A DNA stretch of 64,000 nt from Janthinobacterium lividum (GCF_034424625.1 NZ_CP139976.1:4712001-4776000); one strand, 5' to 3'. Numbered from the stretch's first letter, positions 1 through 10,441 are shown. The notes: generated from the letters alone by a model not told the origin. Made by a program: numbers and translations.

Positions 1-1261
1 CGATCATCTTGTTGGCGATGGTGATCAACTGGTCATCGTCGGAGGCGTGCAGGATCGACAGCTTGGCGCCGCCCTTGACGGACGCGCGCAAACGCGTGGC
101 CAGCAATGGGTGGTCCTTGCGCAGGAACGAGCCGATGACGAAGGCGCGCTTGATCTGGCCAAATTCGTTGATCGGCATGCCCAGCCATGGCTTGACGCCG
201 GCGTCCAGTGCGAAGTCGGTCTGGCGCAGGCGGAAGTCGACGTGCTCGGAACCGAGACCGTTGACCACTTTTTGCAGCAGTACCAGCTCTTCGACGGTCG
301 AATGCGGCGTTGCCAGCGCGGCGATGGCGTCAGCGCCATGCTCGTGCTTGATGTTTTTCAGGCCGTGCGCCACGTATTCCAGCGCCGTTTGCCAATCGAC
401 TTCTTTCCACTCGTTGCCTTGTTTCAGCATCGGGGACATCAGGCGTTCGGCGCTGTCCAGCGCTTCATACGAGAAACGGTCCTTGTCCGAGATCCAGCAC
501 TCGTTGACGGCTTCGTTTTCCAGAGGCAATACGCGCTTGACCTTGCCAGCTTTCACTTGCACGATCAGGTTCGCGCCCAGGCCGTCATGCGGGCTGACCG
601 ATTTGCGGCGCGACAGTTCCCACGTACGGGCGCTGTAGCGGAACGGCTTCGAGGTCAGTGCGCCGACCGGGCACAGGTCGATCATGTTGCCCGACAGTTC
701 GGAGTCGACCGTCTGGCCGACGAAGGACACGATTTCCGAGTGTTCGCCGCGGCCGATCATGCCCAGCTCCATCACGCCAGCCACTTCCTGGCCAAAGCGT
801 ACGCAGCGGGTGCACTGGATGCAGCGCGACATCTCTTGCATGGACACCAGCGGACCGGCTTCCTTCGGCTGCACGACGCGCTTGTCTTCCTTGTAGCGCG
901 ATTCGCTCTTGCCGTAACCCACGGCCAAGTCTTGCAACTGGCATTCGCCGCCCTGATCGCAGATAGGGCAATCGAGCGGGTGGTTAATCAGCAAGAATTC
1001 CATCACCGACTTTTGCGCCTGCACAGCTTTATCGCTGGCGGAGCGCACGATCATGCCGGCACTGACCGGGGTCGCACAAGCGGGCAAAGGCTTGGGCGCC
1101 TTTTCCACTTCGACCAGGCACATGCGGCAGTTCGCTGCGATCGACAATTTCTTGTGATAGCAGAAGTGCGGAATGTAGGTTCCCAATTTGTTGGCGGCGT
1201 CCATCACCATGCTACCAGCAGGGACTTCGACTTTTTTGCCGTCTATTTCGATTTCAACCAT
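1..1261 (-). CDS. nuoG: NADH-quinone oxidoreductase subunit G, 3' end outside window
   Basis: Iron-sulfur subunit of the peripheral arm of respiratory complex I, carrying electrons from NuoF toward the quinone site. The frame is open from ATG at 1261 to the window edge, giving about 420 N-terminal residues; the C-terminal molybdopterin-like part is mostly missing. Visible in order: an N-terminal 2Fe-2S ferredoxin domain with Cys in HFCYHKK and ANCRMC, the His-Cys 4Fe-4S motif HPLDCPICDQGGEC, and the CIQCTRC plus DLCPVGAL 4Fe-4S cluster motifs. The gene follows nuoF by about 20 bases. Identity is secure from motifs and operon position. Confidence 0.96.
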   Translation of the reverse strand, partial: MVEIEIDGKKVEVPAGSMVMDAANKLGTYIPHFCYHKKLSIAANCRMCLVEVEKAPKPLPACATPVSAGMIVRSASDKAVQAQKSVMEFLLINHPLDCPICDQGGECQLQDLAVGYGKSESRYKEDKRVVQPKEAGPLVSMQEMSRCIQCTRCVRFGQEVAGVMELGMIGRGEHSEIVSFVGQTVDSELSGNMIDLCPVGALTSKPFRYSARTWELSRRKSVSPHDGLGANLIVQVKAGKVKRVLPLENEAVNECWISDKDRFSYEALDSAERLMSPMLKQGNEWKEVDWQTALEYVAHGLKNIKHEHGADAIAALATPHSTVEELVLLQKVVNGLGSEHVDFRLRQTDFALDAGVKPWLGMPINEFGQIKRAFVIGSFLRKDHPLLATRLRASVKGGAKLSILHASDDDQLITIANKMI

Positions 1262-1283
1262 GGTGATCGTTACCTGACGCAGC

Positions 1284-2579
1284 TTAGATATATGCGGGCA
1301 CTAAGCAATGCTTGTGCTCGATATGATATTCAAATTCTTCACGGAAATTCTTAATGAAGGCCCGTACCGGCATGGCAGCCGCATCGCCCAGCGCGCAAAT
1401 GGTGCGGCCCTGGATGTTGTCGGCGATCGAGTTGAGCATGTCCAGGTCGTCTGGACGACCCTGCCCCTGCTCGATGCGGTGCACCATGCGGTACATCCAG
1501 CCTGTGCCTTCACGGCAAGGCGTACACTGGCCGCACGATTCTTCAAAGTAGAAGTAGGACAGGCGTTCCAGCGCCTTTACCATGCAGCGTGTTTCGTCCA
1601 TCACGATGACGGCGCCCGAACCCAACATCGAACCGGCTTTCGCGATCGAGTCGTAGTCCAGGTCGGTCTGCATCATGATGTCGCCGCGGATCACCGGAGC
1701 GGACGAGCCGCCAGGGATCACGGCCTTGATCTTTTTACCACCGCGCATGCCGCCTGCCAGTTCCAGCAGGGTCGCAAACGGGGTGCCGAGCGGCACTTCG
1801 TAGTTGCCCGGTTTTTCCACGTCGCCCGAGATCGAGAAGATCTTCGAACCGCCGTTGTTCGGCTTGCCCATCGCCAGGTATTTCTCTGGACCGATGTTCA
1901 GCACGAATGGCACGGCCGCGAAGGTTTCCGTGTTGTTGATCGTCGTCGGCTTGCCGTACAGGCCAAACGAGGCAGGGAAAGGCGGCTTGAAGCGTGGCTG
2001 GCCTTTCTTGCCTTCCAGCGACTCCAGCAGGGCCGTTTCTTCGCCGCAGATGTAGGCGCCATAACCATGGTGCGCATGCAACTGGAACGAGAACTCGCTG
2101 CCCATGATCTTGTCGCCCAGGAAACCGGCGGCGCGCGCCTCTTCCAGCGCTTCTTCGAAACGCAGGTATTCCTGGAAGATTTCACCGTGGATATAGTTAT
2201 AGCCGACGGTGATGCCCATCGCGTAAGCGCCAATGGCCATGCCTTCGATCAGGGCATGGGGATTGTAACGAATGATGTCGCGGTCCTTGAAAGTGCCCGG
2301 TTCGCCTTCATCTGTATTGCAGACGAGGTATTTTTGACCCGGGAACTGGCGCGGCATGAAGCTCCACTTCAAGCCGGTAGGGAAACCCGCGCCGCCACGG
2401 CCGCGCAAGGACGAAGCCTTGAGGTCGGCGATGATCTGTTCCGGCGTGATTTTCTCTTCCAGGATACGCCGCAGGGCACTGTAGCCGCCGCGGTTCACAT
2501 AATCTTGCAAATGCCAGTTCTTGCCATCCAGATCCTTCAGGATCAATGGATCGATATGGCGGTTGTGGAGTGACGTCAT
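1284..2579 (-). CDS. nuoF: NADH-quinone oxidoreductase subunit F
   Basis: NADH-binding flavoprotein subunit of complex I (431 residues, normal length). It oxidises NADH through FMN and passes electrons to the N3 4Fe-4S cluster. The glycine-rich NADH/FMN segment [13 protein letters not shown] lies at about residues 60-72, and the cluster ligands are Cys349, Cys352, Cys355 (SCGQCTPC) and Cys395. I chose the ATG at 2579 because it overlaps the nuoE stop as ATGA, indicating translational coupling; a longer in-frame extension upstream would run into nuoE and lacks family similarity. Confidence 0.97.
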   Translation of the reverse strand: MTSLHNRHIDPLILKDLDGKNWHLQDYVNRGGYSALRRILEEKITPEQIIADLKASSLRGRGGAGFPTGLKWSFMPRQFPGQKYLVCNTDEGEPGTFKDRDIIRYNPHALIEGMAIGAYAMGITVGYNYIHGEIFQEYLRFEEALEEARAAGFLGDKIMGSEFSFQLHAHHGYGAYICGEETALLESLEGKKGQPRFKPPFPASFGLYGKPTTINNTETFAAVPFVLNIGPEKYLAMGKPNNGGSKIFSISGDVEKPGNYEVPLGTPFATLLELAGGMRGGKKIKAVIPGGSSAPVIRGDIMMQTDLDYDSIAKAGSMLGSGAVIVMDETRCMVKALERLSYFYFEESCGQCTPCREGTGWMYRMVHRIEQGQGRPDDLDMLNSIADNIQGRTICALGDAAAMPVRAFIKNFREEFEYHIEHKHCLVPAYI

Positions 2580-3055
2580 TTCTTGAGTTCCTCCAGCATG
2601 GCGTCGATTTTCTCGTTCGACATCCAGCTGCACATGGTTTTATTACTGACCAGCAAGACAGGCGCATCGCCGCACGCACCCATGCACTCGCCTTCAACCA
2701 GGGTGAACTGGCCGTCAGGGGTGGTTTCGCGGAAATCGATACCCAGCTTCTGCTTCAGGTAGTCTGCAGCGCGCACGCCGCCCGACAGGGCGCATGGCAG
2801 GTTGGTGCACACGGTGATCTTGTGCTTGCCCACGGGTTTCACGTTGTACATATTGTAGAACGTGGCCACTTCCTGCACGGCAATCGCCGGCATGCCGATG
2901 TAATCGGCCAGTTCCTTCATGGTTTCCGGTGCCAACCAGCCCAGTTCATCCTGGGCATGGGCCAGCGCGGCCATGACGGCGGATTGACGCTGGTCGGCCG
3001 GGTACTTGGCCAACTCACGGTCAATTTTCTTATAGCATTGCTCTGATAACAACAT
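2576..3055 (-). CDS. nuoE: NADH-quinone oxidoreductase subunit E
   Basis: The 24-kDa thioredoxin-fold subunit of complex I (159 residues) holding the N1a 2Fe-2S cluster next to NuoF. The four cluster cysteines are visible at about residues 83, 88, 124 and 128, in CTNLPC and GECMGAC. The N-terminal helical region precedes the ferredoxin fold as in other NuoE proteins. The stop codon overlaps the nuoF start (ATGA). It lies 12 bases after nuoD, in the usual nuo order. Confidence 0.97.
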   Translation of the reverse strand: MLLSEQCYKKIDRELAKYPADQRQSAVMAALAHAQDELGWLAPETMKELADYIGMPAIAVQEVATFYNMYNVKPVGKHKITVCTNLPCALSGGVRAADYLKQKLGIDFRETTPDGQFTLVEGECMGACGDAPVLLVSNKTMCSWMSNEKIDAMLEELKK

Positions 3056-3067
3056 ACTTTTTGCCTC

Positions 3068-4321
3068 TTAGCGGTCAATACTGCCGAACACGATATCTTG
3101 CGTCCCGATGATGGTCACGGCGTCGGCAAGCATGTGCCCACGCGCCATCTCGTCGAGCGACTGCAAGTGGGCGTAGTCTGGCGCGCGCAGTTTCATGCGG
3201 TACGGCTTGTTGGCGCCATCGGACACCAGGTACACGCCGAACTCGCCCTTCGGATGTTCCACGGCACTGTAGGCCTCGCCTGGCGGCACGTGGAAACCTT
3301 CCGTAAACAGCTTGAAGTGGTGAATCAGCGATTCCATGTTGGTCTTCATGTCGACACGGCCCGGAGGCGCCACCTTGCGGTTGCTGGTCATGACAGGACC
3401 TTCATTGTTGCGCAGCCACTCCACGCATTGCTTGATGATGCGGTTCGACTGGCGCAGCTCTTCCACGCGGACCAGGTAGCGGTCGTAGCAATCGCCATTG
3501 GTGCCGATAGGAATGTCGAAGTCCATCAAGTCGTACACTTCGTACGGCTGTTTCTTGCGCAAGTCCCACTGCACGCCCGAGCCGCGCAGCATGGCGCCCG
3601 TAAAGCCCATGGCCAGCGCATCTTCCGGCGAGACCACGCCGATGCCGACGGTACGCTGTTTCCAGATACGGTTGTCGGTCAGCAAGGTTTCGTACTCGTC
3701 CACGGAGTTCGGGAAACGGCGCGCGAAGTCTTCGATGAAGTCCAGCAGGGAACCCTGGCGATTTTCATTCAGCTTGCCGATAGCCTTGGCGTTGCGGATG
3801 ATCGACGCCTTGTGCTGCGGCATCGCGTCCGGCAGGTCGCGGTACACGCCGCCCGGGCGGTAGTAGGCTGCGTGCATGCGCGCGCCCGACACTGCCTCGT
3901 AGGCGTCGAACAAGTCTTCGCGGTCGCGGAAGCAATACAGGAACGGGCCCATGGCGCCAACGTCCAGCGCGTGGGTGCCGAGCCACATCAGGTGATTCAG
4001 GATGCGCGTCATCTCGTCGAACATGACGCGGATGTATTGCGCGCGCAGCGGCACTTCCAGGCCCAGCATCTTTTCGATGGCCATCACGTACGCATGTTCA
4101 TTGCACATCATCGACACATAGTCGAGACGGTCCATGTACGGCACGGATTGCAGGTAGGTCTTCTGTTCGGCCAGCTTTTCGGTGGCGCGGTGCAGCAGGC
4201 CGATATGCGGGTCGGCGCGCTGGATGACTTCGCCGTCCATCTCCAGCACCAGGCGCAGCACACCGTGCGCGGCCGGATGCTGCGGCCCAAAGTTCAGGGT
4301 GTAGTTCTTAATCTCAGCCAT
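3068..4321 (-). CDS. nuoD: NADH-quinone oxidoreductase subunit D
   Basis: The 49-kDa subunit of complex I (417 residues), related to NiFe-hydrogenase large subunits, forming much of the quinone-binding pocket with NuoB. The N-terminal [13 protein letters not shown] motif, which lines the quinone site, is at residues 12-24, and the C-terminus ends in the family-typical IVFGSIDR. Its start codon overlaps the nuoC stop by one base (TAATG). Full length, no anomalies. Confidence 0.98.
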   Translation of the reverse strand: MAEIKNYTLNFGPQHPAAHGVLRLVLEMDGEVIQRADPHIGLLHRATEKLAEQKTYLQSVPYMDRLDYVSMMCNEHAYVMAIEKMLGLEVPLRAQYIRVMFDEMTRILNHLMWLGTHALDVGAMGPFLYCFRDREDLFDAYEAVSGARMHAAYYRPGGVYRDLPDAMPQHKASIIRNAKAIGKLNENRQGSLLDFIEDFARRFPNSVDEYETLLTDNRIWKQRTVGIGVVSPEDALAMGFTGAMLRGSGVQWDLRKKQPYEVYDLMDFDIPIGTNGDCYDRYLVRVEELRQSNRIIKQCVEWLRNNEGPVMTSNRKVAPPGRVDMKTNMESLIHHFKLFTEGFHVPPGEAYSAVEHPKGEFGVYLVSDGANKPYRMKLRAPDYAHLQSLDEMARGHMLADAVTIIGTQDIVFGSIDR

Positions 4322-4914
4322 TATTTCATCCCGTAATGTTCTTCGCGGATCACGCGCGGCACGTTTTCCCGCGGCTCGATCGTCACGGGCTGGTAAATCA
4401 CGCGCTTTTGTTCCGGATCGTAACGCATCTCGACATAGCCGGAGACGGGGAAATCCTTGCGGAACGGATGGCCGATGAAACCGTAGTCGGTCAGCAGGCG
4501 GCGCAAGTCGTTGTGGCCTTCGAAGAGGATGCCCAGCAAGTCGAATGCTTCGCGCTCGTACCAGTTGACGGCGCGCCAGATGCCCACCACGGAAGGCAGC
4601 AGCGGCATGTCGTCGTCCGGTGCGAACACGCGCACGCGCACGCGCCAGTTATGCTTGACCGACAGCAAGTGCGACACGGCCGCGAAACGCAGGCCATCCC
4701 AGCTACCGTCGCCATAGGTCGAGTAGTCGACGCCGCACAGGTCGAGCAGCTGCTCGAAATGCAGGGTCGGATCGTCGCGCAAGGTCTGCATCACGGCCAG
4801 GTAGTCCTCGGCCTTGACGACCAGGGTGACTTCGCCCAGCGCAACCGTCGTGCTAACGCGATCGCCCAGGGCAGTGCCGAGGGCGTTTTGCAATACTTCT
4901 AAATGTGTTGTCAT
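4321..4914 (-). CDS. nuoC: NADH-quinone oxidoreductase subunit C
   Basis: The 30-kDa subunit of the complex I peripheral arm (197 residues); it carries no cofactor and packs against NuoD. The C-terminal signature around [17 protein letters not shown], followed by [18 protein letters not shown], is diagnostic for the family. nuoC and nuoD are separate genes here, unlike the fused nuoCD of E. coli. It lies 17 bases after nuoB. Confidence 0.97.
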   Translation of the reverse strand: MTTHLEVLQNALGTALGDRVSTTVALGEVTLVVKAEDYLAVMQTLRDDPTLHFEQLLDLCGVDYSTYGDGSWDGLRFAAVSHLLSVKHNWRVRVRVFAPDDDMPLLPSVVGIWRAVNWYEREAFDLLGILFEGHNDLRRLLTDYGFIGHPFRKDFPVSGYVEMRYDPEQKRVIYQPVTIEPRENVPRVIREEHYGMK

Positions 4915-4931
4915 AATCTGAAGCGGCCCCG

Positions 4932-5408
4932 TTAGCGTGCGATCGTGCTGGTACGCTTGATCTTGTTCTGCAACTGCATGATGCCGTACAGCAAGGCTTC
5001 AGCGGTCGGAGGACAGCCAGGCACATACACGTCGACGGGCACGATGCGGTCGCAACCGCGCACCACGGAATAGGAGTAATGGTAGTACCCGCCGCCATTG
5101 GCGCAGGAACCCATCGAGATGACCCAGCGTGGCTCTGCCATCTGGTCGTAGACCTTGCGCAGGGCCGGCGCCATCTTGTTGCACAGGGTGCCGGCAACGA
5201 TCATGACGTCGGACTGACGCGGCGACGGACGAAACACGACGCCGAAACGGTCCATATCGTAGCGGGCTGCGCCCACATGCATCATTTCGACCGCACAGCA
5301 GGCCAGACCGAACGTCATCGGGAACATAGACCCGGTGCGCGCCCAGTTGATCAGCTTGTCGGCCGAGGTGGTGATGAAACCTTCGCTTAATACGCCTTCA
5401 ATAGCCAT
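4932..5408 (-). CDS. nuoB: NADH-quinone oxidoreductase subunit B
   Basis: The PSST subunit of complex I (158 residues), carrying the terminal N2 4Fe-4S cluster that reduces quinone. Cluster ligands are Cys37 and Cys38 in [10 protein letters not shown], Cys102 in [10 protein letters not shown] and Cys132 in VPGCPP, all present. It lies three bases downstream of nuoA and 17 bases before nuoC, consistent with one transcript. Confidence 0.98.
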   Translation of the reverse strand: MAIEGVLSEGFITTSADKLINWARTGSMFPMTFGLACCAVEMMHVGAARYDMDRFGVVFRPSPRQSDVMIVAGTLCNKMAPALRKVYDQMAEPRWVISMGSCANGGGYYHYSYSVVRGCDRIVPVDVYVPGCPPTAEALLYGIMQLQNKIKRTSTIAR

Positions 5409-5411
5409 GGC

Positions 5412-5771
5412 TTATTCCCAGTCAAGGGCACCTTTCTTCCAAATGTACCAAAATCCGACCACGAATTCAGCGATGAACACCATCATCGTGACGAAACCGG
5501 CCCAGCCCAGGTCGCGCATTGCAACGCCCCATGGGAAAAAGAATGCCGTTTCCAGATCGAACAAAATAAACAGGATTGCGACCAGATAGTAGCGCACATC
5601 AAATTTCATGCGCGCGTCTTCGAATGCTTCAAAGCCACATTCGTACGGGGAGAGTTTTGCTGCGTCAGGCTTGTTAGGACCTAACAGGCGCCCCAGGAGC
5701 TGGGGAGCGATACCGACACCAAGGCCGATAATAATGAACAGCAGGACGGGGAAGTAATTTTCGAGGTTCAC
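5412..5771 (-). CDS. nuoA: NADH-quinone oxidoreductase subunit A
   Basis: Small membrane subunit of complex I (119 residues) with three predicted transmembrane helices. The family loop [16 protein letters not shown] and [18 protein letters not shown] are present. I place the start at GTG 5771, giving the usual N-terminus [13 protein letters not shown]; the frame stays open for 73 more codons upstream, up to the tRNA, but those residues have no family similarity. No strong Shine-Dalgarno is visible before the GTG. First gene of the nuo operon, preceded by tRNA-Leu. Confidence 0.93.
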   Translation of the reverse strand: MNLENYFPVLLFIIIGLGVGIAPQLLGRLLGPNKPDAAKLSPYECGFEAFEDARMKFDVRYYLVAILFILFDLETAFFFPWGVAMRDLGWAGFVTMMVFIAEFVVGFWYIWKKGALDWE

Positions 5772-5948
5772 GATTGATGAGCTTATATTGAACGATCGGT
5801 TAAATGAGGACGCTGCGATCATTTGCAGCGTATCTAACGCACGACCCCAATCAAAGCTAAGACCAGGATCGAACGACACATCCTCGTAAAAAAAGCCAGC
5901 AACTTTGTACGAGCCATGGCTCGTGCGCCGTTGCTGGCTTCTGATTTC

Positions 5949-6033
5949 TGGTGCCGACGACGAGACTCGAACTCGTACAGCTTTCGCCACTACCCCCTCA
6001 AGATAGCGTGTCTACCAATTTCACCACGTCGGC
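5949..6033 (-). tRNA. tRNA-Leu (anticodon GAG)
   Basis: An 85-nt class II tRNA. On the minus strand it begins GCCGACGTGGTGAAATTGG and ends GTCGGC-A-CCA, with the acceptor stem closing perfectly (GCCGACG with CGTCGGC) and CCA encoded. The anticodon stem-loop reads CTATC-TTGAGGG-GGTAG, so the anticodon is GAG. A short variable arm and a GTTCGAGTC T-loop are present. The position between secG and nuoA is a conserved betaproteobacterial arrangement. Confidence 0.96.
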
Positions 6034-6224
6034 GGTAAGGCCCGTATTCTACTCTGCTTTGCCGCTAAAGTTAATGCACAAATGCATCAAAACACAGATA
6101 AAAACGATAAATTTTTACATCTTCCAGCGCGTCACGATTTTTTCCTGCCGCACTGCTAAAACATTGAGCAATAATCTGCCCGTAATGAGAATTACTCTCG
6201 ATGAGGTATCGAGTTAATACAGAA

Positions 6225-6635
6225 TTACTTCGGAATCGCGCCGGCCGGGGTGCTGGCAACCGGTGCCGCCGCCGCTGGAGCGCTGGCCGCTGGTGCCGCA
6301 GGGGCTGCTGGCACCGTCGTCGGGATCGCGCCCGCGCCGGTGACCGGCACTGGCTTGACGACTTTATCCATCACGCCGCCGCCCACCGTGGTGGCGCGCT
6401 GATTGGCCATCAGCGACAGAGCCAGGGTGGCGCCGAAGAAGATCGCGGCGGCAACGCCCGTCGATTTCGACATGAAGTTCGACGAACCCGTCGCACCGAA
6501 CAGGCTGCCCGAGGCGCCCGAACCGAAGGCGGCGCCCATGTCGGCGCCCTTGCCGTGCTGCAGCAACACCAGCGCGATAATCGACAATGCCGAAATAACC
6601 TGTACTACCACTACCAGATTGAACATCATGTTCAT
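6225..6635 (-). CDS. secG: Preprotein translocase subunit SecG
   Basis: Small inner-membrane subunit of the SecYEG channel (136 residues). It has two transmembrane segments, at about residues 3-23 and 58-77, joined by the conserved VLLQHGKGADMGAAFGSG loop. After the second helix comes an Ala/Pro/Val-rich C-terminal tail of about 50 residues, a low-complexity extension common in this lineage. The start could be either of the first two close ATG codons. It follows tpiA by 28 bases, probably co-transcribed. Confidence 0.95.
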   Translation of the reverse strand: MNMMFNLVVVVQVISALSIIALVLLQHGKGADMGAAFGSGASGSLFGATGSSNFMSKSTGVAAAIFFGATLALSLMANQRATTVGGGVMDKVVKPVPVTGAGAIPTTVPAAPAAPAASAPAAAAPVASTPAGAIPK

Positions 6636-6663
6636 TGCAATTCCATTCTTAGTTTAAATTAAT

Positions 6664-7413
6664 TCAATCAGCGGCGTGAATAATTGCCAGGAAATCCGCC
6701 GCCTTCAATGCTGCTCCACCGATCAGACCGCCATCGATATCCGGCATCGCCATCAATTCTTTTGCGTTCTCCGGCTTCATGCTGCCGCCGTACAGGATTT
6801 GCACGCCGGCGGCCGCTACCGCATTCTTTGCCGCCAGCTGGCCGCGCAATACCTGATGCACGTCCTGCGCCATTTGCGGCGTGGCGGTCTTGCCCGTGCC
6901 GATGGCCCAGACTGGCTCATAGGCCAGCACCAGTTTCGCCACATCGTCGGCGGAAATCGCCGCCAGCACGGCGCCCAGCTGCTGCGCCACCACGGCATTG
7001 GTCTGGCCCGCTTCGCGCTGCGCCAGCGTTTCGCCGATGCAGACGATAGGCGTGATGCCTGCCGCCAGCGCGGCAACCGTCTTGGCCGCCACTTGCGCAT
7101 CGCTCTCGCCATGGTAGGCGCGGCGCTCGGAATGCCCGATCACCACATAGCCGCAGCCAAAATCCTGCAGCATGGCGGTCGAGATTTCCCCCGTGTAGGC
7201 GCCGCCGGCATGCGCGGACACATCCTGCGCGCCCCAGCCGAGCGCCGTGCCTGCCAATTGCGCCTGGCACTGCGCCAGATACGGCGCAGGCACACAAACG
7301 GCGCTGGCGGCGCCAGAGGCAGCCAGGCCAGCAACTATTTCAGACAATAACACCGCGTTCGAGGTGCGACTGCCGTTCATTTTCCAATTTCCGACGACGA
7401 GTTTGCGACGCAT
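6664..7413 (-). CDS. tpiA: Triosephosphate isomerase
   Basis: Cytoplasmic TIM-barrel enzyme (249 residues) interconverting dihydroxyacetone phosphate and glyceraldehyde 3-phosphate in glycolysis and gluconeogenesis. Active-site elements are visible: GNWKMNG with Lys11, VIGHSERR with His94, and [14 protein letters not shown] with the catalytic Glu, followed by the phosphate-binding [11 protein letters not shown]. Full length. It precedes secG on the same strand. Confidence 0.98.
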   Translation of the reverse strand: MRRKLVVGNWKMNGSRTSNAVLLSEIVAGLAASGAASAVCVPAPYLAQCQAQLAGTALGWGAQDVSAHAGGAYTGEISTAMLQDFGCGYVVIGHSERRAYHGESDAQVAAKTVAALAAGITPIVCIGETLAQREAGQTNAVVAQQLGAVLAAISADDVAKLVLAYEPVWAIGTGKTATPQMAQDVHQVLRGQLAAKNAVAAAGVQILYGGSMKPENAKELMAMPDIDGGLIGGAALKAADFLAIIHAAD

Positions 7414-7485
7414 AGTAGCCTAAATTCTAATAACCCGTCATTCTAACTCCGGCACCGATGCCGGTCAAACAGGCAGTGCCCCGTT

Positions 7486-8466
7486 TCAGGCAACTTGCAA
7501 CATGATCTTGCCCACGTGCGTGCTCGCTTCCATCAAGGCATGCGCCTCGTTGGCTTTTTCCAACGGGAAAGTTTTATAGATCACGGGCTTGATCTTGCCT
7601 GCCTCGATCAGCGGCCAGACGGTCGCGCGCAGGTGGTTGGCGATGGCAGCCTTGAAGGCGACCGAACGGGGACGCAGGGTGGAACCCGTCACCGTCAGGC
7701 GACGGCGCAGCAAGCTACCCAGGTCCAGTTCCGCCTTGGTGCCGCCCTGCACGGCGATCAGGCCGATGCGGCCATCGTCGGCCAGGCAATCGATTTCGCG
7801 CGGCAGGTAGTCGCCGCCCACCATGTCGAGGATGACGTCGACGCCCTTGCCATCGGTCAATTCCTTGACGACGGCAACGAAATCTTCCGTGCGGTAATTG
7901 ATGCCCCGTTCGGCACCCAAGGCCTCGCAGGCGCGCGCCTTCTCGTCGCTGCCCGCCGTGGCAAACACGCGGTGACCGAGCGCGGCAGCCAGCTGGATGG
8001 CCGTCACGCCGATGCCGGACGTGCCGCCCTGCACCAATAACGTTTCGCCATCGGCCAGCGCGCAGCGGTCGAAGACATTGCTCCAGACGGTAAAGAAATT
8101 CTCGGGCAGGGACGCGCCTTCCAGCGCCGTCAAGCCTTTCGGCAAGGGCAGGCACTGGCCGGCGGGCGCGGCACAGTATTCGGCATAGCCGCCGCCCTGC
8201 ACCAGTGCGCAGACCAGGTCGCCTTTCCTGAATGCGGTATTAGTGAAGTCGCCATCGACAACTTCGCCCGCCACTTCCAGGCCCGGCAAGTCCGACGCGC
8301 CGGCTGGCGGCGCGTATTTGCCCAGGCGCTGCAGCACGTCGGGACGGTTGATGCCGGCCGCGTGCACCTTGATCAGCAGTTCGCCCGCCTTAAATTGCGG
8401 CGTGGGACGCTCCGCGATCTGCAAAACGTCGGCGGGACCTGGCTGGCTGATGGCAACTGCACGCAT
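7486..8466 (-). CDS. NAD(P)H-quinone oxidoreductase, zinc-independent MDR family
   Basis: Medium-chain dehydrogenase/reductase (326 residues) resembling the PIG3/qor type: an N-terminal GroES-like domain and a Rossmann domain with LVQGGTSGIGVTAIQLA, the NADPH-binding motif. The catalytic and structural zinc cysteines of alcohol dehydrogenases are absent, as expected for quinone reductases. The physiological substrate cannot be told from sequence. It sits between pnp and tpiA, as in many Burkholderiales, about 70 bases upstream of tpiA. Confidence 0.88.
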   Translation of the reverse strand: MRAVAISQPGPADVLQIAERPTPQFKAGELLIKVHAAGINRPDVLQRLGKYAPPAGASDLPGLEVAGEVVDGDFTNTAFRKGDLVCALVQGGGYAEYCAAPAGQCLPLPKGLTALEGASLPENFFTVWSNVFDRCALADGETLLVQGGTSGIGVTAIQLAAALGHRVFATAGSDEKARACEALGAERGINYRTEDFVAVVKELTDGKGVDVILDMVGGDYLPREIDCLADDGRIGLIAVQGGTKAELDLGSLLRRRLTVTGSTLRPRSVAFKAAIANHLRATVWPLIEAGKIKPVIYKTFPLEKANEAHALMEASTHVGKIMLQVA

Positions 8467-8537
8467 GGCGGGACTCTTTCAAGGGAAAACGGCGATTGTA
8501 CGCCAAGCCGCTAGCCCTTGCAGAGCACCGCTTCCCC

Positions 8538-9146
8538 TTAGGCGCCGCCCGTCTTCGACTGGCGCGGCAATGGCGTGCCGGGCTTCCATTTCGCCGACAG
8601 GGCTTGCCCTTCCTCGACTTGCTCATGCGTCATCTTGCGCACCACGGCGGCGCGCTGGTCGGCCGCATTCGCGTTGCCATTCGCCGCCGCCAGGTTCCAC
8701 AGCATGTAGGCGATGACGTTGTCCTGCTGCACGCCGCCCATGTGGTAGCGGTACATCAGGCCCAGCACCTGCTGTGCCTCGGCATGATTCTGCTCGGCCG
8801 CCTTGCGGAACCAGCCGACGGCCTGCTTATGGTCTTGCAGCACGGCGTTGCCCGTGTAATACATGGCGCCCACCACATACTGGGCGTCGGCCTTGCCCTG
8901 CTCGGCCGCCTTGCGGTGCCAGAACATGGCTTGCTTGTAATCCTGCGGCAAGCCCCGCCCCATGTAATACATCAAACCCAGCAAATGCTGGGCATCGGCA
9001 CTGCCGGTCTTGGCCAGTGGCAATATTTCCTTGTAGGCTAGCGCGTAATTCTTGTTGTTGTAGGCGCTGGCGCCTTCGGCGAAGCCAGCCCGCGCGGGTA
9101 GCTGTATCGTCAACAGCATGAGTAATGTAATGATCAGTTTTTTCAT
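8538..9146 (-). CDS. Exported Sel1-repeat (tetratricopeptide-like) protein
   Basis: A 202-residue protein with an N-terminal signal peptide (MKKLIITLLMLLTIQLPARAG) and about three Sel1-like repeats, recognisable by repeated A.AQ.LLGLMYY and WHRKAAEQG/WFRKAAEQN units between about residues 45 and 155. Such solenoids mediate protein-protein contacts in the periplasm or envelope. The C-terminus is polar and proline-containing. Nothing in the neighbourhood defines a partner. Confidence 0.8.
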   Translation of the reverse strand: MKKLIITLLMLLTIQLPARAGFAEGASAYNNKNYALAYKEILPLAKTGSADAQHLLGLMYYMGRGLPQDYKQAMFWHRKAAEQGKADAQYVVGAMYYTGNAVLQDHKQAVGWFRKAAEQNHAEAQQVLGLMYRYHMGGVQQDNVIAYMLWNLAAANGNANAADQRAAVVRKMTHEQVEEGQALSAKWKPGTPLPRQSKTGGA

Positions 9147-9209
9147 CGGAATGGGATGTGGTCTGACTACTTATTCTTGTCCTGCCAAAAGGCCTGCGGC
9201 AGGATGCTT

Positions 9210-9971
9210 TTACTTCCAGCTAACTTTGCCCAGGCCCTCGACGCTGACATCGCGGTTGACCGGCTTGCCGTACACCACCACAGAACCGAGCCCGCTCAAG
9301 TTCAGCTTGGCATTCGTATGGGCATTCACCGTGGCGTTGCCGAGGCCGCTCAATTCCAGGTTAACGGCATCGGCTTCGAACTGCTGCGCATTCAGGCTGC
9401 CCAGGCCGCCCAGGCTGGCTTTCAGGAGTCGCCCGCGTCCACCCAGCACCACCGAGCCGGCGCCCTGCAAGTCCAGCTCGGCCCGCTCATTGTTACCTAT
9501 CCATATCTGCATGCTGCCCACGCCGCCCAGGCTGGCATTGAGCTTGCGGTAGTCGCCCACCAGCTTGATGCTGCCCGCGCCCTCCAGCGACAGGGTCAGT
9601 TCCTCGCCCTTGAAACCCGTGATGTCCGTGCTGCCAAAGCCTTCCGAGCTCAGTTCGCGCAAATTCGGCAAGACCAGGTCGGCGCGGATCGACGAAGGGC
9701 CGATCTTGAAGCCGCGCACTTCCGTTTCGATGTGCAGGGTATCGCCGCTTTGCGCCGTGCTGACATCGGCGATATAGCGCTTGTCGGCCGTGATGCTCAG
9801 CGAAGGCACGTTGCCCTGTCGAATGCGCACTTCCATCACGCCATCGAGCTTGACCCGCACCACGCGGGCGTCGACGTTGCGCATTTCCAGCAAGCGGGTC
9901 TCGGCGGCCGCGCCGCGCACCAGGCCCAAAGTCGCCAGGAACAGCAGCGCCAGTTGCAGTGTCTTTTTCAT
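9210..9971 (-). CDS. DUF2807 (head GIN domain) exported protein
   Basis: A secreted protein of about 253 residues with signal peptide MKKTLQLALLFLATLGLVRG and a repetitive beta-rich body of the putative auto-transporter adhesin head domain type: repeated L.GLGS, L.GAGSI, LSGLGNATV and SLGGLGSL units from about residue 120 onward. The start at 9971 is preferred because GAGG lies nine bases upstream; an upstream in-frame ATG would touch that site. Function is unknown; surface or periplasmic location is inferred from the signal. Confidence 0.75.
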   Translation of the reverse strand: MKKTLQLALLFLATLGLVRGAAAETRLLEMRNVDARVVRVKLDGVMEVRIRQGNVPSLSITADKRYIADVSTAQSGDTLHIETEVRGFKIGPSSIRADLVLPNLRELSSEGFGSTDITGFKGEELTLSLEGAGSIKLVGDYRKLNASLGGVGSMQIWIGNNERAELDLQGAGSVVLGGRGRLLKASLGGLGSLNAQQFEADAVNLELSGLGNATVNAHTNAKLNLSGLGSVVVYGKPVNRDVSVEGLGKVSWK

Positions 9972-10080
9972 GTAATGCATCCTCGGTATCTTGTTTTTAT
10001 GTGCCGCGGCGCCCTCATGGAGCTCCCGCGCATTGCCACTGGCTGCCACTGTAGCAGCAGCAAAAATTGCTGACAATCAA

Positions 10081-10290
10081 TTATGCGAAACGGGCTTTTT
10101 CGGCGGCGTTCAGGCGCTTGGCCTTGACGACCACCACGTGCATGGCAGCCTTGCCCGCTGGCGCAGCCAGGGTGGCGGTGGAGCTGGCCACTTGCAGGGC
10201 CGGGGCGGCCGGGGCGATGGCGTAGCAGCTGGTGCCGAGCAGGATGGCGGCGGCAACGGCAATGACTTCCATGTTTTTAGCGACGTTCAT
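10081..10290 (-). CDS. Small exported protein, function unknown
   Basis: A 69-residue open frame starting at ATG 10290 behind a good Shine-Dalgarno (GAGGAG, six bases upstream). It has a hydrophobic, Ala-rich N-terminal segment ending near Cys22-Tyr, resembling a signal peptide, then an Ala/Val-rich tail with KAKRLNAAEKARFA at the end. I recognise no family. The ribosome site and signal-like start support a real gene; the function is not inferable. Confidence 0.55.
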   Translation of the reverse strand: MNVAKNMEVIAVAAAILLGTSCYAIAPAAPALQVASSTATLAAPAGKAAMHVVVVKAKRLNAAEKARFA

Positions 10291-10441
10291 GTTGTTCTCC
10301 TCGGGTGTCTGGCAGTGGGCTTGCGGTATGTGATCACTATAGCCATACCGCTCCCGGCAGACACGCCGATTGCGACGAAATGCGCTTTTGGCAGGCTGGC
10401 CTGACAAAAACGCGGATAAACGTCGATTTACTGCTGCGCGC

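Noticed and set aside
9179..9203. Hairpin TCCTGCC/GGCAGGA after the DUF2807 gene
   Set aside because: Seven-base stem with an 11-base loop and no T-tract on the minus strand; not convincing as an intrinsic terminator.
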